The translations under genes were made by a program, and so were the position numbers. A stretch of DNA of 25,378 bases from assembly GCA_013054445.1 (NCBI GenBank), contig JAAMPI010000805.1, positions 1-25,378 on the forward strand. Reading direction: 5' to 3'. The notes below the pieces were generated by a model. The model was not told where the DNA came from. It did no database searches and worked only from the letters and a program-made list of their open reading frames with translations. The stretch is from Cudoniella acicularis. Lineage: Eukaryota; Ascomycota; Leotiomycetes; Helotiales; Helotiaceae. This document shows positions 1 to 12,011 of this stretch, in pieces (position 1 is the stretch's first letter; each line of letters starts with the position of its first letter).

Positions 1-672
1 AAAATATAATAAAAATTTTTAAAGAGAAAATTTGGTTTTTTTTAAGACTCTAACCTAGAAGTCATTATCTACTTCCTAGCATCTGGTAACTAAGCTACCG
101 AACCTAGTATCGAGCTGCGAAATACAATAAAACAAAATCCTCCTTATCCCCTCCCTTTTCTTTTCTATTCTCTTTTTTTCTCTCTAAATCGTCCTCTCAT
201 CTCATCTTCATCTTCCCAGAATAGATCCTATTTCCCCATCAGAAAACTCATCCTCTATCATCGCACCCATCCTATTTCAAAATAATAAAATAAAATAAAA
301 TAAAATAAAAAAGCAAAAAGCTAAAAGCTAAAATTATAACACGTATTAATTCCAGAGTAAGCAGGATGAGTTGCAACTTAACTAGAAGCCACAATCCCGA
401 CTCACGGTATCAGTATAATCAAGCGCACTTGTCCATATCAAAACGAGGACGAAGGAAGCATAATAAAAACGGTATCAAGGCAGGGAGGAATCTGTAAAAT
501 ATCATGCAAATTAATCCATCAAACAGTCCCCTGTTTTATCTCTAGGAGACAGGGCCGTTCAAACTCTAGATCGAAAGGTAACATCTTACACACATATATG
601 CTACATGCAACATTCTAGCCTACAAATAACCCCCTACACCTTCCTCCCATCCACTCTCCTACTCCAGTTCGC
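1..672. other. 3' flank of CAP gene, no gene seen
   Basis: AT-rich and pyrimidine-rich DNA downstream of the CAP stop codon. It should contain the CAP 3' UTR and polyadenylation region. I see no open frame with coding character. The one distinct element is a short pentanucleotide microsatellite, listed separately. Confidence 0.6.
286..310. repeat. (TAAAA)5 microsatellite
   Basis: Five perfect tandem copies of TAAAA, flanked by further A-rich sequence with two AAGCTAAA units. It lies in the presumed 3' flank of CAP and is probably a simple slippage repeat with no coding role. Confidence 0.9.
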
Positions 673-2547
673 TCACCCAGAATGCTCAACAATCTCACTA
701 GCAATCTTCCCATCCTTCCCAATATATGTACGGATCTGTTCCGGTAGCGGCACCTCCTTATAGTCTTCATCGTCGCCTTCGATAATGTTCAAGTTGATAC
801 CAGAGCATTTACTGGAAAACACCTCGGTGTTCATGCTATCTTTTCCGAGGTATATTTGTGCGCCGTCTACTTGATCCATCAAGATCGTGGGTACCGTACC
901 GAGAACCTGGAGTGCGAAATTGGAGGCTTTGATAACGTCGATTGAGGATACCAAGGATTCTACGATTAAGGATAGCCGGGGTGAGTTGTCAATTGAGATG
1001 GCATTCGCCTTGCCCTTGACCATGATGGTGGTCTTGTTACAGCGGCTGATGAGAATGGAGTGAGAGATTGATGCCTCAATTTCAATGGGTTGTGATTCAT
1101 TGTCATAGTTTTCCTAGGGAATTAGCAAATTCTCGATATGATGCAACGCTCAAAACTTACAATAATCCACTTGTTGCCATCAAGTTTCTTAACCGGAGGC
1201 TTTTTCGTTCGCATGCTTTCTGGCTTCGGCTTCTTGCCAGGCAGCGGGCTCTTATTTCGAGAAACTGAGCCGACGCTCGATTGGCTATCACTACGAGTGG
1301 GCACAGTTGCACCAGCTCGCAAGGAAGGATTCTTGTGCGTCATCTGATCCGCATTGACTTTTCGTAGACCCTTTGTAACAGCCTCGCCCTTGTTCAACTC
1401 GCTGAAAACCGCGTCAAGCCCACCAGCTTCGGGTATAGCAGCCTTGGCTGGCTCATCGAATCTTGCGGGTGGTGGAGGAGGTCCTGGAGGAGGTGGTGGG
1501 GGTGGAGCACCAGCCCCCTTTGGTTGTGCGGCAGCAGGGCTGGGCGAAGATTGTTGGATAGATTTGATGGCCTCCTCAATGGAAACACCCTTTGGATTCC
1601 ACGGAATGCCTTGGGAGTATGTATTTTTGACGTATTCCATCAAGTCTCTAAATATTTGGTAATAGGACTGTACCCATTCGACATATTTCGGTTCTCTGCA
1701 TAGCTATTAGCACTTGTCCAATATTCGACCTTTTCATTCCTCACTTCTCCTTGTACTCCTTAAGAACCCGGTTACCGTAGAACTGTGCCTGGCCTAGACA
1801 TTCCTCCACATGATTGTGTGGTTTAGGTTCGAAGTGCATCCAGGCCAGGACTGTTATACTTTCCGAGACGGTGCTCAAGTGGTTGAAGAAGGGCGTATTC
1901 CGGGGCTCCTTCTCACGAATCTCCTGCACCGCCGAAACGGCTTCTTGAATAGGCTTCAGCAGCTGTCCGAACGCAGGGCTTTCCATGGGAGGCTTTTTCG
2001 CTTTCGTTGTGACGAGGAGGAATTTCCGCTGGCTAATAAAGGCCCGTAAGACACTCGCGGCCTATGTCTTTAATCAGCCCGGTTCTAAATATTTTCCCTG
2101 GATTTCATCATACCTGCTCTGCGACAGCCCCGCCCAAGCCCTCACTCAGCTTCACATATTTCTTTACACTGACGTTGACGAACGTGTCGAAGTCTTCTAT
2201 GGACTCGGGAAGGGCTTCTTGCACAAGCTTCGGAGCAGCTGGAGGTGCTTGACTGGATACAGGAGGGGCAGGCAGAGGTCCTGTAGGCGCAGGTGTGGGA
2301 GCAGCACCATTCAGTCTCGGTGGTTCGATTGTAGACGATGCTATATCCTCGAGTCTGGAGGTTGCTGCTTCCAGCCTAGAAATGATAGCTGTCAGCTCGG
2401 TCCGAGAGACGGTTGGTAAGACTTTGTCGTCCATGATTGCTGGTCAACAGCTGTTTGGCGGCAGAATGAGTTTGTGGAAAGAAAAATGAAGGTATCACAG
2501 TACCGTTTGATGAGGGTGGTTAGGTTATGCATATTGTTAGTAGCCAT
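673..2547 (-). CDS. Adenylyl cyclase-associated protein (CAP/Srv2)
   Basis: CAP recycles actin monomers together with cofilin and links Ras to adenylyl cyclase in fungi. Five exons on the minus strand: 2547-2504, 2375-2114, 2061-1745, 1695-1161 and 1113-673, giving 532 aa (yeast Srv2 is 526). All four introns are GT-AG, 47-128 nt, most with CTAAT/CTGAC branch points, and all keep frame. Visible parts: an N-terminal coiled coil with RLEAATSRLEDIA (about residues 15-27), a helical folded domain with FVNVSVKKYVKLSEGLGG and SYYQIFRDLMEYVK, a proline run near residues 270-285, a WH2-like LNKGEAVTKGLRKV segment, and the C-terminal CARP beta-sheet domain from GNKWIIEN (about 381) to the stop. I chose the 2547 start because MATNNMHNLTTLIKR splices in frame onto the coiled coil. 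An ATG at 2434 is an in-frame alternative discussed in the findings. Family assignment is certain; the first exon is less so. Confidence 0.95.
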
Positions 2548-3025
2548 TTTGCCTGGCAGGGTTGGCGCCGCAAAACGTTCCAGGCGACAGGATGGATTGA
2601 GGAAGGATCAACGACGGTTCGATGCGCTGTCTGCGGGAAGCCAAGGAAGCCAAACTTGGGCTGTGGATGGACGTGGTCGGCACAGGATGGGTGGCCGCAG
2701 TAGTGTTTAGAGAGCGACGGAATGACAAACTGAGTGTAGGGGCGCAAGAGAGAGCACCTAGGTAAAGTGAAGCCAAAGAGCGTGATAAATGCAGGTGCAG
2801 GTACGGAGGTACAGCGCCATAGAGTGTTTTCCTGCAGGGAGCTTCAGGAGCTCTGACGATCCACTGCTGCACTGCTGCACTGCTACACTGAAATGCCCTG
2901 TGCCTCAGGCCAGTCACAAGGCTAGACACCCGAGACAGCGCACCAATATCTCAGCCTTCTACGGATGAGACGCTCCTGACACACAATTTCATGGACCATA
3001 GGGCTGATGACAACAATACTACAGA
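2548..3025. promoter_or_regulatory. Divergent intergenic region, CAP / Mak32-like gene
   Basis: 478 bp between two outward-facing start codons, so it must hold both promoters and 5' UTRs. No TATA box or recognised factor site stands out. It contains a short 8-bp tandem repeat at 2862-2890. An open minus-strand frame across it has no coding character. Confidence 0.5.
2862..2890. repeat. 8-bp tandem repeat (CACTGCTG)
   Basis: Units CACTGCTG, CACTGCTG, CACTGCTA and a partial CACTG run head to tail in the CAP/Mak32-like promoter region. Small, probably a slippage product. Confidence 0.8.
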
Positions 3026-5025
3026 ATGGAGGAGGAGAAAGAAGCAGTATGCCTTCAACAGGAGATCGATTTCTGTACTTTGGGCATGTTCATTATAGGT
3101 GAGAAAGCTTTGCACGCGTTGTATCTGTTGGCCAGTTTTGCTGCTATATTGCTTTCCCCTATTTCTAACACTATGAGATCTGCAAGGCAGTCCATGAATC
3201 TGCGCCCTTGAATACTTAGAACGTTTCTACCACAGTATGCCTATTCTCATTCTGTGTAATCCTTTGGGTGCATTTCTGAATTTTTCTTCATTCTTGGCTT
3301 CTCCGTCTGTGCCAGCGAAGGATTGGTGGGGTGACTGGGATGTTGCTGTCAGTGTTCACCGCATTTACCAGAAGCCAGGATTGTTTACTTGCACATTGCC
3401 GTCATATTTCTGGAGCAACCATAGGTTTAATCTTCAGTGAGAAGTTTTGTTGAAAAAGATGATGTTTTATAAGTTCATCTTTTCTTTTTCCCGAATTTTC
3501 AAGGATTATTTCCAAACGAGTATAAATTCCAACCTAACACCTCTAAGATGAAATCCACTATCTCCCTCCCAAACCACCCGTATTCGATATCCTCGGCGGC
3601 GCGGCTCCTATTCCGCCCTTGGAGCACGGCTATTCTCTCCAGGACCTCTCTCAAAAACCGTTTCCTGGATCGTCGATCAAGGTTCCGACTTCCCTCCTTC
3701 TATTTCCGACCAGATTTCTTCATGGGACACATCTTGCCTTATCCGCACCAACCTTTCACGCCTGACAACCCGCGGTTGGAATGGCTACGATGAAGCTCAA
3801 AACCGCGCTTTCAAATACACTACGCCGAAACTGCGCCTGGATGAAAGCGCGCTCACGGAAAATCTCCTCTTCTCAAAGTCATTTCACTTAATATGCTCAC
3901 CATCTCGTTGCATCGTACGTATAATCTGCTTTTGATTTCATATTCATTCCCCAGCCGAGCTCGTGGCCTATGTTTTGAGAGCTATGAAAGTAAAATCTCC
4001 CTCAATAACTTAGAGTTAAAATCTCAACTCTTCAACCCCTTACCCCCTTCAACATCGTTCAAAAACCAGTACTAATTTTCACCCAGTCACTCACCACCTC
4101 CATCCTCCGCCACCGCAAACACCTCAACCCTTCAGCCCCCAAACCCCTCTTCATCTGGGAGCCCGTCCCAGACCTCTGCACCCCCTCCGAACTCCTAAAC
4201 ACCACCAACGCCCTCCCCTATATCGACATCTGCTCCCCCAACCACCACGAACTCGCCTCCCTCATGGGCGATCCCGCCCTCGGCCTCGATCCCGTCACGA
4301 ACGACATCGACACCTCCTCCATCGAACGCGCGTGCGAGCAACTCCTCGGCAGCATGCCCCTGCAATCCTACACCCTCGTCATCCGCGCCGGACACAAAGG
4401 CTGTTATGTTGCTAAAAATGGGGGAAGGAGTAGGAGACCTAGTGTGGCAAGGAAGAAGAGAAGGGTTAATCATGCGAGGGGCGGGTTGACACCGGATACG
4501 GATATGGAGGCGCTTTTTATGGGGTTGTTGAGTAAGGATGGATTTTTCGAGTTGGAGAGGGAGGCGGTGCAGGTTGATCCGGGGATTGGGGAGTGGTTGC
4601 CTGCTTTTCATTCGTCTTCTCAGGAGAAGGAGGAGGAAGTGGCTAGGGAATCTGTGGTGGAAACTGAACCGCACCTCGCAGCAGTCGAACTCGAATCTCC
4701 CGACCAGGAATCAGAACCTCCAGAAAACATGGACGCCACCCCTTCCCCCATCTCAGCCACAACCAAAAACAAAGTCATCGACCCAACAGGCGGCGGCAAC
4801 GCCTTCCTCGGCGGCCTCGCCATCGCCCTATCCCGCGGGAAAGAAATCCTCGAAGCAGCCGCCTGGGGTAGCGTAGCAGCCAGTTTCGCCATAGAACAGG
4901 TGGGTATACCTGTGTTGAAAATCGATGATTTGGGAGAGGAGACGTGGAATGGTGTTACGGTTGAGGAGAGGTTGGGGAGGTTTGTTGAGTTGTGGAAGGG
5001 TGGTGGTAGTGCGAAGGTTGGGTAG
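3026..5025 (+). CDS. Mak32-like PfkB-fold protein, with a 1-nt frameshift
   Basis: Fungal relative of yeast Mak32, a PfkB/ribokinase-fold protein implicated in stability of the L-A killer double-stranded RNA. Model: 3026-3098, 3548-3914 and 4087-5025. Exon 1 ends IDFCTLGMFII and its final G joins exon 2 to read DEIHYLPPKPPVFDILGGA. At about 3601-3605 the frame must slip by one base: downstream GSYSALGARLF and IVDQGSDFPPSISDQ are clear but in another frame. Read as written, translation stops soon after. Corrected length is 459 aa. Exon 3 has FIWEPVPDLCTPSELL, SPNHHELASLMGD, a low-complexity insert rich in Glu/Ser, then the nucleotide-binding signature DPTGGGNAFLGGLA. PfkB kinases have GAGD here with a catalytic Asp; this protein has Asn. 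The 449-nt first intron is long but ends CCTAAC...AAG. The frameshift may be a sequencing error or real decay. A 3' neighbour, MCM3, is convergent. Confidence 0.85.
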
Positions 5026-5519
5026 AGAGTGGAGGTCGGAAGGGAGAGGATGTGCCACAGTAACACGATGATTTTCGAGACGCGAGAGTTTGGACCTAGG
5101 TTGAGTGGATGAATAATGTGCTAATGAGGATGGACGAAACATTATTAATTCAATCGATAGATGCGGCACGTAGAGACTCAGAGCGAGCGGCGAGGGGATA
5201 GATAGACGGGGACTTCGGCGTTTTTGATTCTTCACTTACAGTACTTTATTAAGACGAGAGAAATTGATGACCATAGACTTGGGGTTGGGGTCGGGACGAA
5301 AGACGAATGGATGGGTCATATTTTATTCATTCACTTATTTTATCTTAATAATTCAAACACACATACATACTTACGCATAATCTCATTACTCCATCAATCA
5401 AAGCTGGGCCCAGCCTTTCCCTTTCATTCCATACTCTCTTCTTGATAACCAACCAAACCAAACGCCTAATAAACCAAACACACACGTTCTTTCTAATGAG
5501 AAAGAAGGAAGGAAGGAAT
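5026..5519. other. Convergent 3' intergenic region
   Basis: 494 bp between the stops of the Mak32-like gene and MCM3, so it should contain both 3' UTRs. AT-rich, with a (GGAA) run at about 5503-5518 just beyond the MCM3 stop. No gene seen. Confidence 0.6.
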
Positions 5520-8346
<2,827 letters not shown>

Positions 8347-8444
8347 GGTGGTTATGGTTGTGGAGGTATGGTGTTGTAGTGGCGAGGATTGTCTCCAAGA
8401 AGAGGTTGAGGTGGGCTTCGAGGGGGTGTGCGAAATTATCGCAG

Positions 8445-8472
8445 AACGCGCTTTCGCGTCGCGAGACGCGTT
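8445..8472. promoter_or_regulatory. MBF/SBF-type G1/S box upstream of MCM3
   Basis: A perfect ACGCGT (8466-8471) lies in an imperfect palindrome running from AACGCG to CGCGTT, with a central TTTCGCG. ACGCGT (MCB) and CGCGAAA-type sites bind MBF/SBF and drive G1/S expression of replication genes in yeasts, and MCM genes are classic targets. Position, 99-126 bp upstream of the MCM3 ATG, fits. Function here is inferred. Confidence 0.6.
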
Positions 8473-9385
8473 GACTTTAAGTGGTTGCATGTGCGCGGGA
8501 ACCCCTGAATTGAGGCCTCAGGCAGAAAGGCCTTCCAAGCGTGTCACGTAAGGCTGGACCTGTATCGACAAAGTCGATCCCTGTTGCTTCGTCCATTTTC
8601 AACGTGAATAGCTTCAACTCTCTATTTATTCCCCTTGCATGAGTCGGTCTAATTCTCATCTCAACAGCCCTTCAAGTGCCTGTAAAGGTAGCCATGGTTT
8701 CTCGCAAAACATTGGCGTCGCCATTTCGGACCACTCTGGACGACGCTTCGGTACCAAAGATATGCTTCCCTAGGCATAGGACGAATCTACCAAACCCAGA
8801 ATTTTGCCAGGCAGAGTTTCGGGTCTCTTTGGGTCGCCCTTATCTGCAATTATTTTCACAACTCCGTGTTCTCATGATTTTCCGGGTATCAACCTTCCAT
8901 AACGTCTACCTGCACCGTGTGCACGCTTTGCAGGCCTTCGAGTGTGGTACCACGGTTGTTCATCCCCCTACGCTGCAAGTGTATCGAAGCCCCAATCTCA
9001 CAACCCACATTTGGTTTCACTCGAAAAGGTCTTGAGAGAAGGCTGATGCATCAATCACGTGCTTAGGACTTTGCGGAGGCCACCCTTATCCTGGAGTCAA
9101 GTTGGCTCTTGCGTTGGAACAATCTTCCTCGGACTGCTGTAGTGGCCTCCATGCGCATAAGGATGCTTATTGGACTTGCGGGCGTTCACTCTTTGGAAGT
9201 CATGGAGGCCACCACAGTCTTGAATTCCAGGGCTGCCCTAAATACCGCAAAAGGGGTACATAAGAAGGCCTTTTTACTGATATCACTTCTTGGTATCCTC
9301 GTCTCCCGGATCTTTGTCACCAGATACTTTCATAAACCAGCCAGATTCCATCTTAGATTAACACTTGAGCAACTTCAGGTCCCTC
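8473..9385. promoter_or_regulatory. Intergenic region between MCM3 and the zinc-finger gene
   Basis: Just over 900 bp between two outward-facing genes. An open plus-strand frame at 8676-9035 (119 codons) starts with ATG but shows no domain, no splice support and no family likeness, so I do not call it a gene. Three of the GGAGGCCAC motifs described below sit in its right part (9074-9213), about 170 bp upstream of the zinc-finger start codon, next to a CTTATCC (GATA-factor type) site. Confidence 0.5.
9074..9213. promoter_or_regulatory. GGAGGCCAC motif cluster 1
   Basis: Three copies: CGGAGGCCACC at 9074-9084 (plus), TGGAGGCCACT at 9151-9141 (minus) and TGGAGGCCACC at 9203-9213 (plus). They lie upstream of the presumed start of the zinc-finger gene. 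A 9-mer is expected about 0.2 times by chance in this whole window on both strands. Role unknown: a factor-binding array or a repeat-derived motif. Confidence 0.6.
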
Positions 9386-12011
9386 ATGTCTTCCCAAAGT
9401 CAACAGAACTCCCAACCCAGCAGGTATGAGACTCCGTCTTTAACATCCAAGCAGCACGATTACGTTTCATTTTGCTCACAACAGATTATCCTTGTGTTAA
9501 CTCTATATCACAGTTCTTCTGCATACAAGAAAGACTCTGGCCTCAATCTTAATACCCCGAAGAAAACGACCAAGGACCACCGCTCTTCAGTAGCACGAAA
9601 GTCACCTGAGGCCATTGCCCACTCGATTGACTCCCACGGCACTGTGGACTTTCCATACTCTGCAGAGAGCAAAATCTGCAACAGCAATTCCACCAAACAA
9701 ACGGCTACACGTCACTATGTCAATTTCTCCAACGCCACCACAGCTGGTTATTCCAGTGACCAGAATTGTGTTTCCAAAGACTATGCTGCAGTCATAACTT
9801 CAGGCATTGGTTTCTTGGGTATTAGTATCGATCAGACTTGCCAAGAGGCCATGCTCGAACGATTCGAGAAAAATACATCCTGGGTAGTCGCGGAGCGGGG
9901 AGAAAGTGAAATATCAGATACCTTTTTTCGGGAATTGGACTTTATGGCTCCTCCTCAACGCCATTCTCTCATAAAATTTGGGGATGGGAAAGATAAAATT
10001 TCAAGCGACTTGGAGGGTGTCGGTGCGCAATTTGATTGAACCTTGAGCATTCCTCATTTGGGGATCACTCTGCATGTACTTTTCCATACATGCCAACTGA
10101 ATATTGCCTCAAAACTTTATGTCGAATCAAAATTTAAAGGTGCAGTCGCCCAATTGCCGATTGTGTGCAGTAATTGGGTGCTCCACGTTTACCATTCATA
10201 ATCGGTGAAGAGAACGCCAACACCGCCGTGGTGGCCTCCATCAACCGAATATCTAGCAATATTATCAAGTGGTGGCCTCCGCCACTCTGCTGAAGCCCTC
10301 GGTGAGTCGGAGCATATTGGCCAATTAACCTTGTAGGCCCCTGGTTAAAGGGTGTACTCTGTGTTACCTGACGTGGCGGAGGCCACCATATCCTCAGCCT
10401 CATCGTTCTGCGCTTGGGCTGGGTGCAGTACAAGTACATAACCCCTCTCCTTCGAATTCGCCTTCTCCGCATCAAGAAAATCTTGCGAACACCGACCTAC
10501 TGCGATCTACTGCGACCTACTGTTACGCTTCGAAGACTTTTCGCCTGGTTCACCCCGCAGGTCACCTTTTGGTGCCAGCGGGGATAAGCTCCTCTTTGCG
10601 CTTATCCTTCATATTTACCTACGGTCCCCCCGTTCACCAAATAATCTTCCGGCGATTATCGCGCGGGGGCTTCCAGTCTCCGTGCATCAGCAATCCCGAG
10701 AGACCTCGAAGGCCATAGTTTAGAAAACTTTCTTCAGCATGATCTCCCTCTATATGTCTGTCTTGCAGATATAGAAGGCACATCAAACAACGACTCACGA
10801 GTCATCAATTCCAATATTTCCTCTTTTCAAAATGAGGGGCTAAAGCATAATTGCCCCTCTCCAGAAGTCGAATTTGAAAAAAACAACTTCCTTGAAGACA
10901 ATACTCATCCCGCTTTCAACTTTGGCTCACCAACCTCCTCTCAATCAACGTCCTCCCGCAGTCAAGGTATTACTTTATCGGAACTTGAGAAGGAAAATCC
11001 GTCCGTTCAGCAATATACTCAGTCTTTGCAGACGCCAGCACTCTCTCCTTCACAATACAGCCACCCTCCTGAAGATTGTGCAGCCTTTACGGATACTCCT
11101 GGACCAAGTTCTTCAATATCGTTTCACAGTACTATCTTGTCTCAGCGATATACCCAATTTCCCCAGACGCCAGCACTGTCTCCTTCAGGATATAGTCAAC
11201 CTCCTGAAGATTGCGGGTCCTCCCAAAGCACTCCCAGGTCGAGCAGTTCCTTAAGGTCTCGGAATAATTCCCAGCCATTTGAGTTTGGAGACCAGACGCC
11301 TGACAACCCAGTCGTTGTGATACAGAGGCAAGCAACCTCGAATCGTACTCACTGGCAACTTGCAACCCAATCGCACGCCGCTGGCAATTTTGGTCGCGAG
11401 GAATACAACGGTAACACAGCACTACATCCTTTGACTAGTGGAATTGAAAATTTATTGGGGGCCCAGCAGCGAGTTCAACCCGCAAACCAGAATTCGGATG
11501 CCATAAACAACATCCTCCAGCAACCCGATAGTCAGCTGTGCTTACGCTCGAATTCAGCCACAAGAGCGCCAATCTCCGTGGACGTGCCATCTCCTCTCTC
11601 AGTTCTTGGATTGGAGCATCACCAGGAACATCCTCGCCACAAGTGCAGTCAGTGTAACCGAGTATTTTCCCAGCCTTCCAAACTCAAGTATGCACTTCCG
11701 CTCCATTTATCAACCCTGAAAGGGAATATTCAAATTTTCAGGCACCTCTTACTTACAACTCTTACAGAAAGCACTCAAATACGCATACCCGACCTTTCAA
11801 GTGCGAGGACCCAGATTGCCAGAACGAAAGAGGGTTCGCTATGCTAAAGGATCTTCGTCGACATCAAAAGTCTGTTCACAAAACGAGTGGCTCATTATTT
11901 GTGTGTACGCATCCATCCTGTGGCAAGACTTTCAATCGACCAGACAATTGCAAGAGGCATTTTGAGGAGCAGCATGCCCAAAGGTTCTTTCACCAAAATG
12001 TATCCTACTAG
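9386..12011 (+). CDS. C2H2 zinc-finger transcription factor (model with one uncertain intron)
   Basis: Likely nuclear DNA-binding regulator. Best model: 9386-9423, 9514 to about 10016 or 10022, 10769-11687 and 11768-12011, roughly 567 aa. Intron 1 (90 nt, GTATGA...CACAG with GTTAAC) is frame-neutral. Intron 3 (80 nt, GTATGC...TTACAG) joins the two halves of finger 1. The middle junction is uncertain: the 3' half has no in-frame ATG, so it needs an upstream exon, and a G+AT junction restores frame, but the gap of about 750 nt is long for a fungal intron and holds odd repeats. The N-terminal half is Ser/Thr/Asn-rich. A 45-aa tandem duplication (QTPALSPSQYSHPPEDC and QTPALSPSGYSQPPEDC) begins at 11008 and 11143. 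Three fingers close the protein: CSQC..H-X3-H, CEDPDC..H-X4-H with a longer spacer, and CTHPSC..H-X4-H. Target genes cannot be inferred. It may instead be two genes or an interrupted one. Confidence 0.65.
10230..10387. promoter_or_regulatory. GGAGGCCAC motif cluster 2
   Basis: Three copies: 10240-10230 (minus), 10281-10271 (minus) and 10377-10387 (plus). The last two extend into a perfect 16-bp inverted repeat, TGGTGGCCTCCGCCAC at 10270-10285 against its complement at 10373-10388, enclosing about 90 bp. The first shares TGGTGGCCTCCAT with a cluster 1 copy. Confidence 0.65.
10493..10522. repeat. 10-bp tandem repeat, three copies
   Basis: CGACCTACTG, CGATCTACTG, CGACCTACTG in direct tandem, differing by one base in the middle copy. 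Confidence 0.85.
10553..10669. repeat. Three consecutive hairpin-forming inverted repeats
   Basis: First, 10553-10583: CCCCGC pairs with GCGGGG, with inner CACC/GGTG around a TTTT loop. Second, 10582-10607: GGATAAGC pairs perfectly with GCTTATCC; each arm is also a GATA-factor site. Third, 10627-10669: CCCCCG pairs with CGGGGG, enclosing ATAATC/GATTAT. Three foldbacks in 117 bp is more than expected; function unknown. Confidence 0.65.

Larger units (their letters stand above)
10017..10768. other. Gap inside the zinc-finger gene: long intron, insertion or promoter
   Basis: Contains stops in all plus frames over most of its length, so it is not simple coding sequence. It carries three GGAGGCCAC motifs, a 10-bp tandem triplet at 10493-10522, and three hairpins at 10553-10669. 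The density of repeats makes either a small inserted element or a regulatory region as likely as an ordinary intron. The candidate acceptor at 10768 has a good pyrimidine tract (TCTGTCTTGCAG). Confidence 0.5.

Noticed and set aside
1354..1662. Plus-strand glycine-rich ORF
   Set aside because: It is the antisense shadow of the CAP proline-rich region.
2108..2434. CAP starting at the ATG at 2434 as the main start
   Set aside because: The upstream exon fits the coiled coil and the segment between has branch point and acceptor signals; kept only as a possible isoform.
3598..3608. Programmed -1 frameshifting in the Mak32-like gene
   Set aside because: No slippery heptamer of the X XXY YYZ type and no reason in the family for recoding.
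8676..9035. 119-codon plus-strand ORF in the MCM3/zinc-finger intergenic region
   Set aside because: ATG start but no domain, no conserved motif and no supporting signals.
10134..10475. Minus-strand 113-codon ORF in the zinc-finger gap
   Set aside because: No family likeness or splice support; arises across the repeat motifs.
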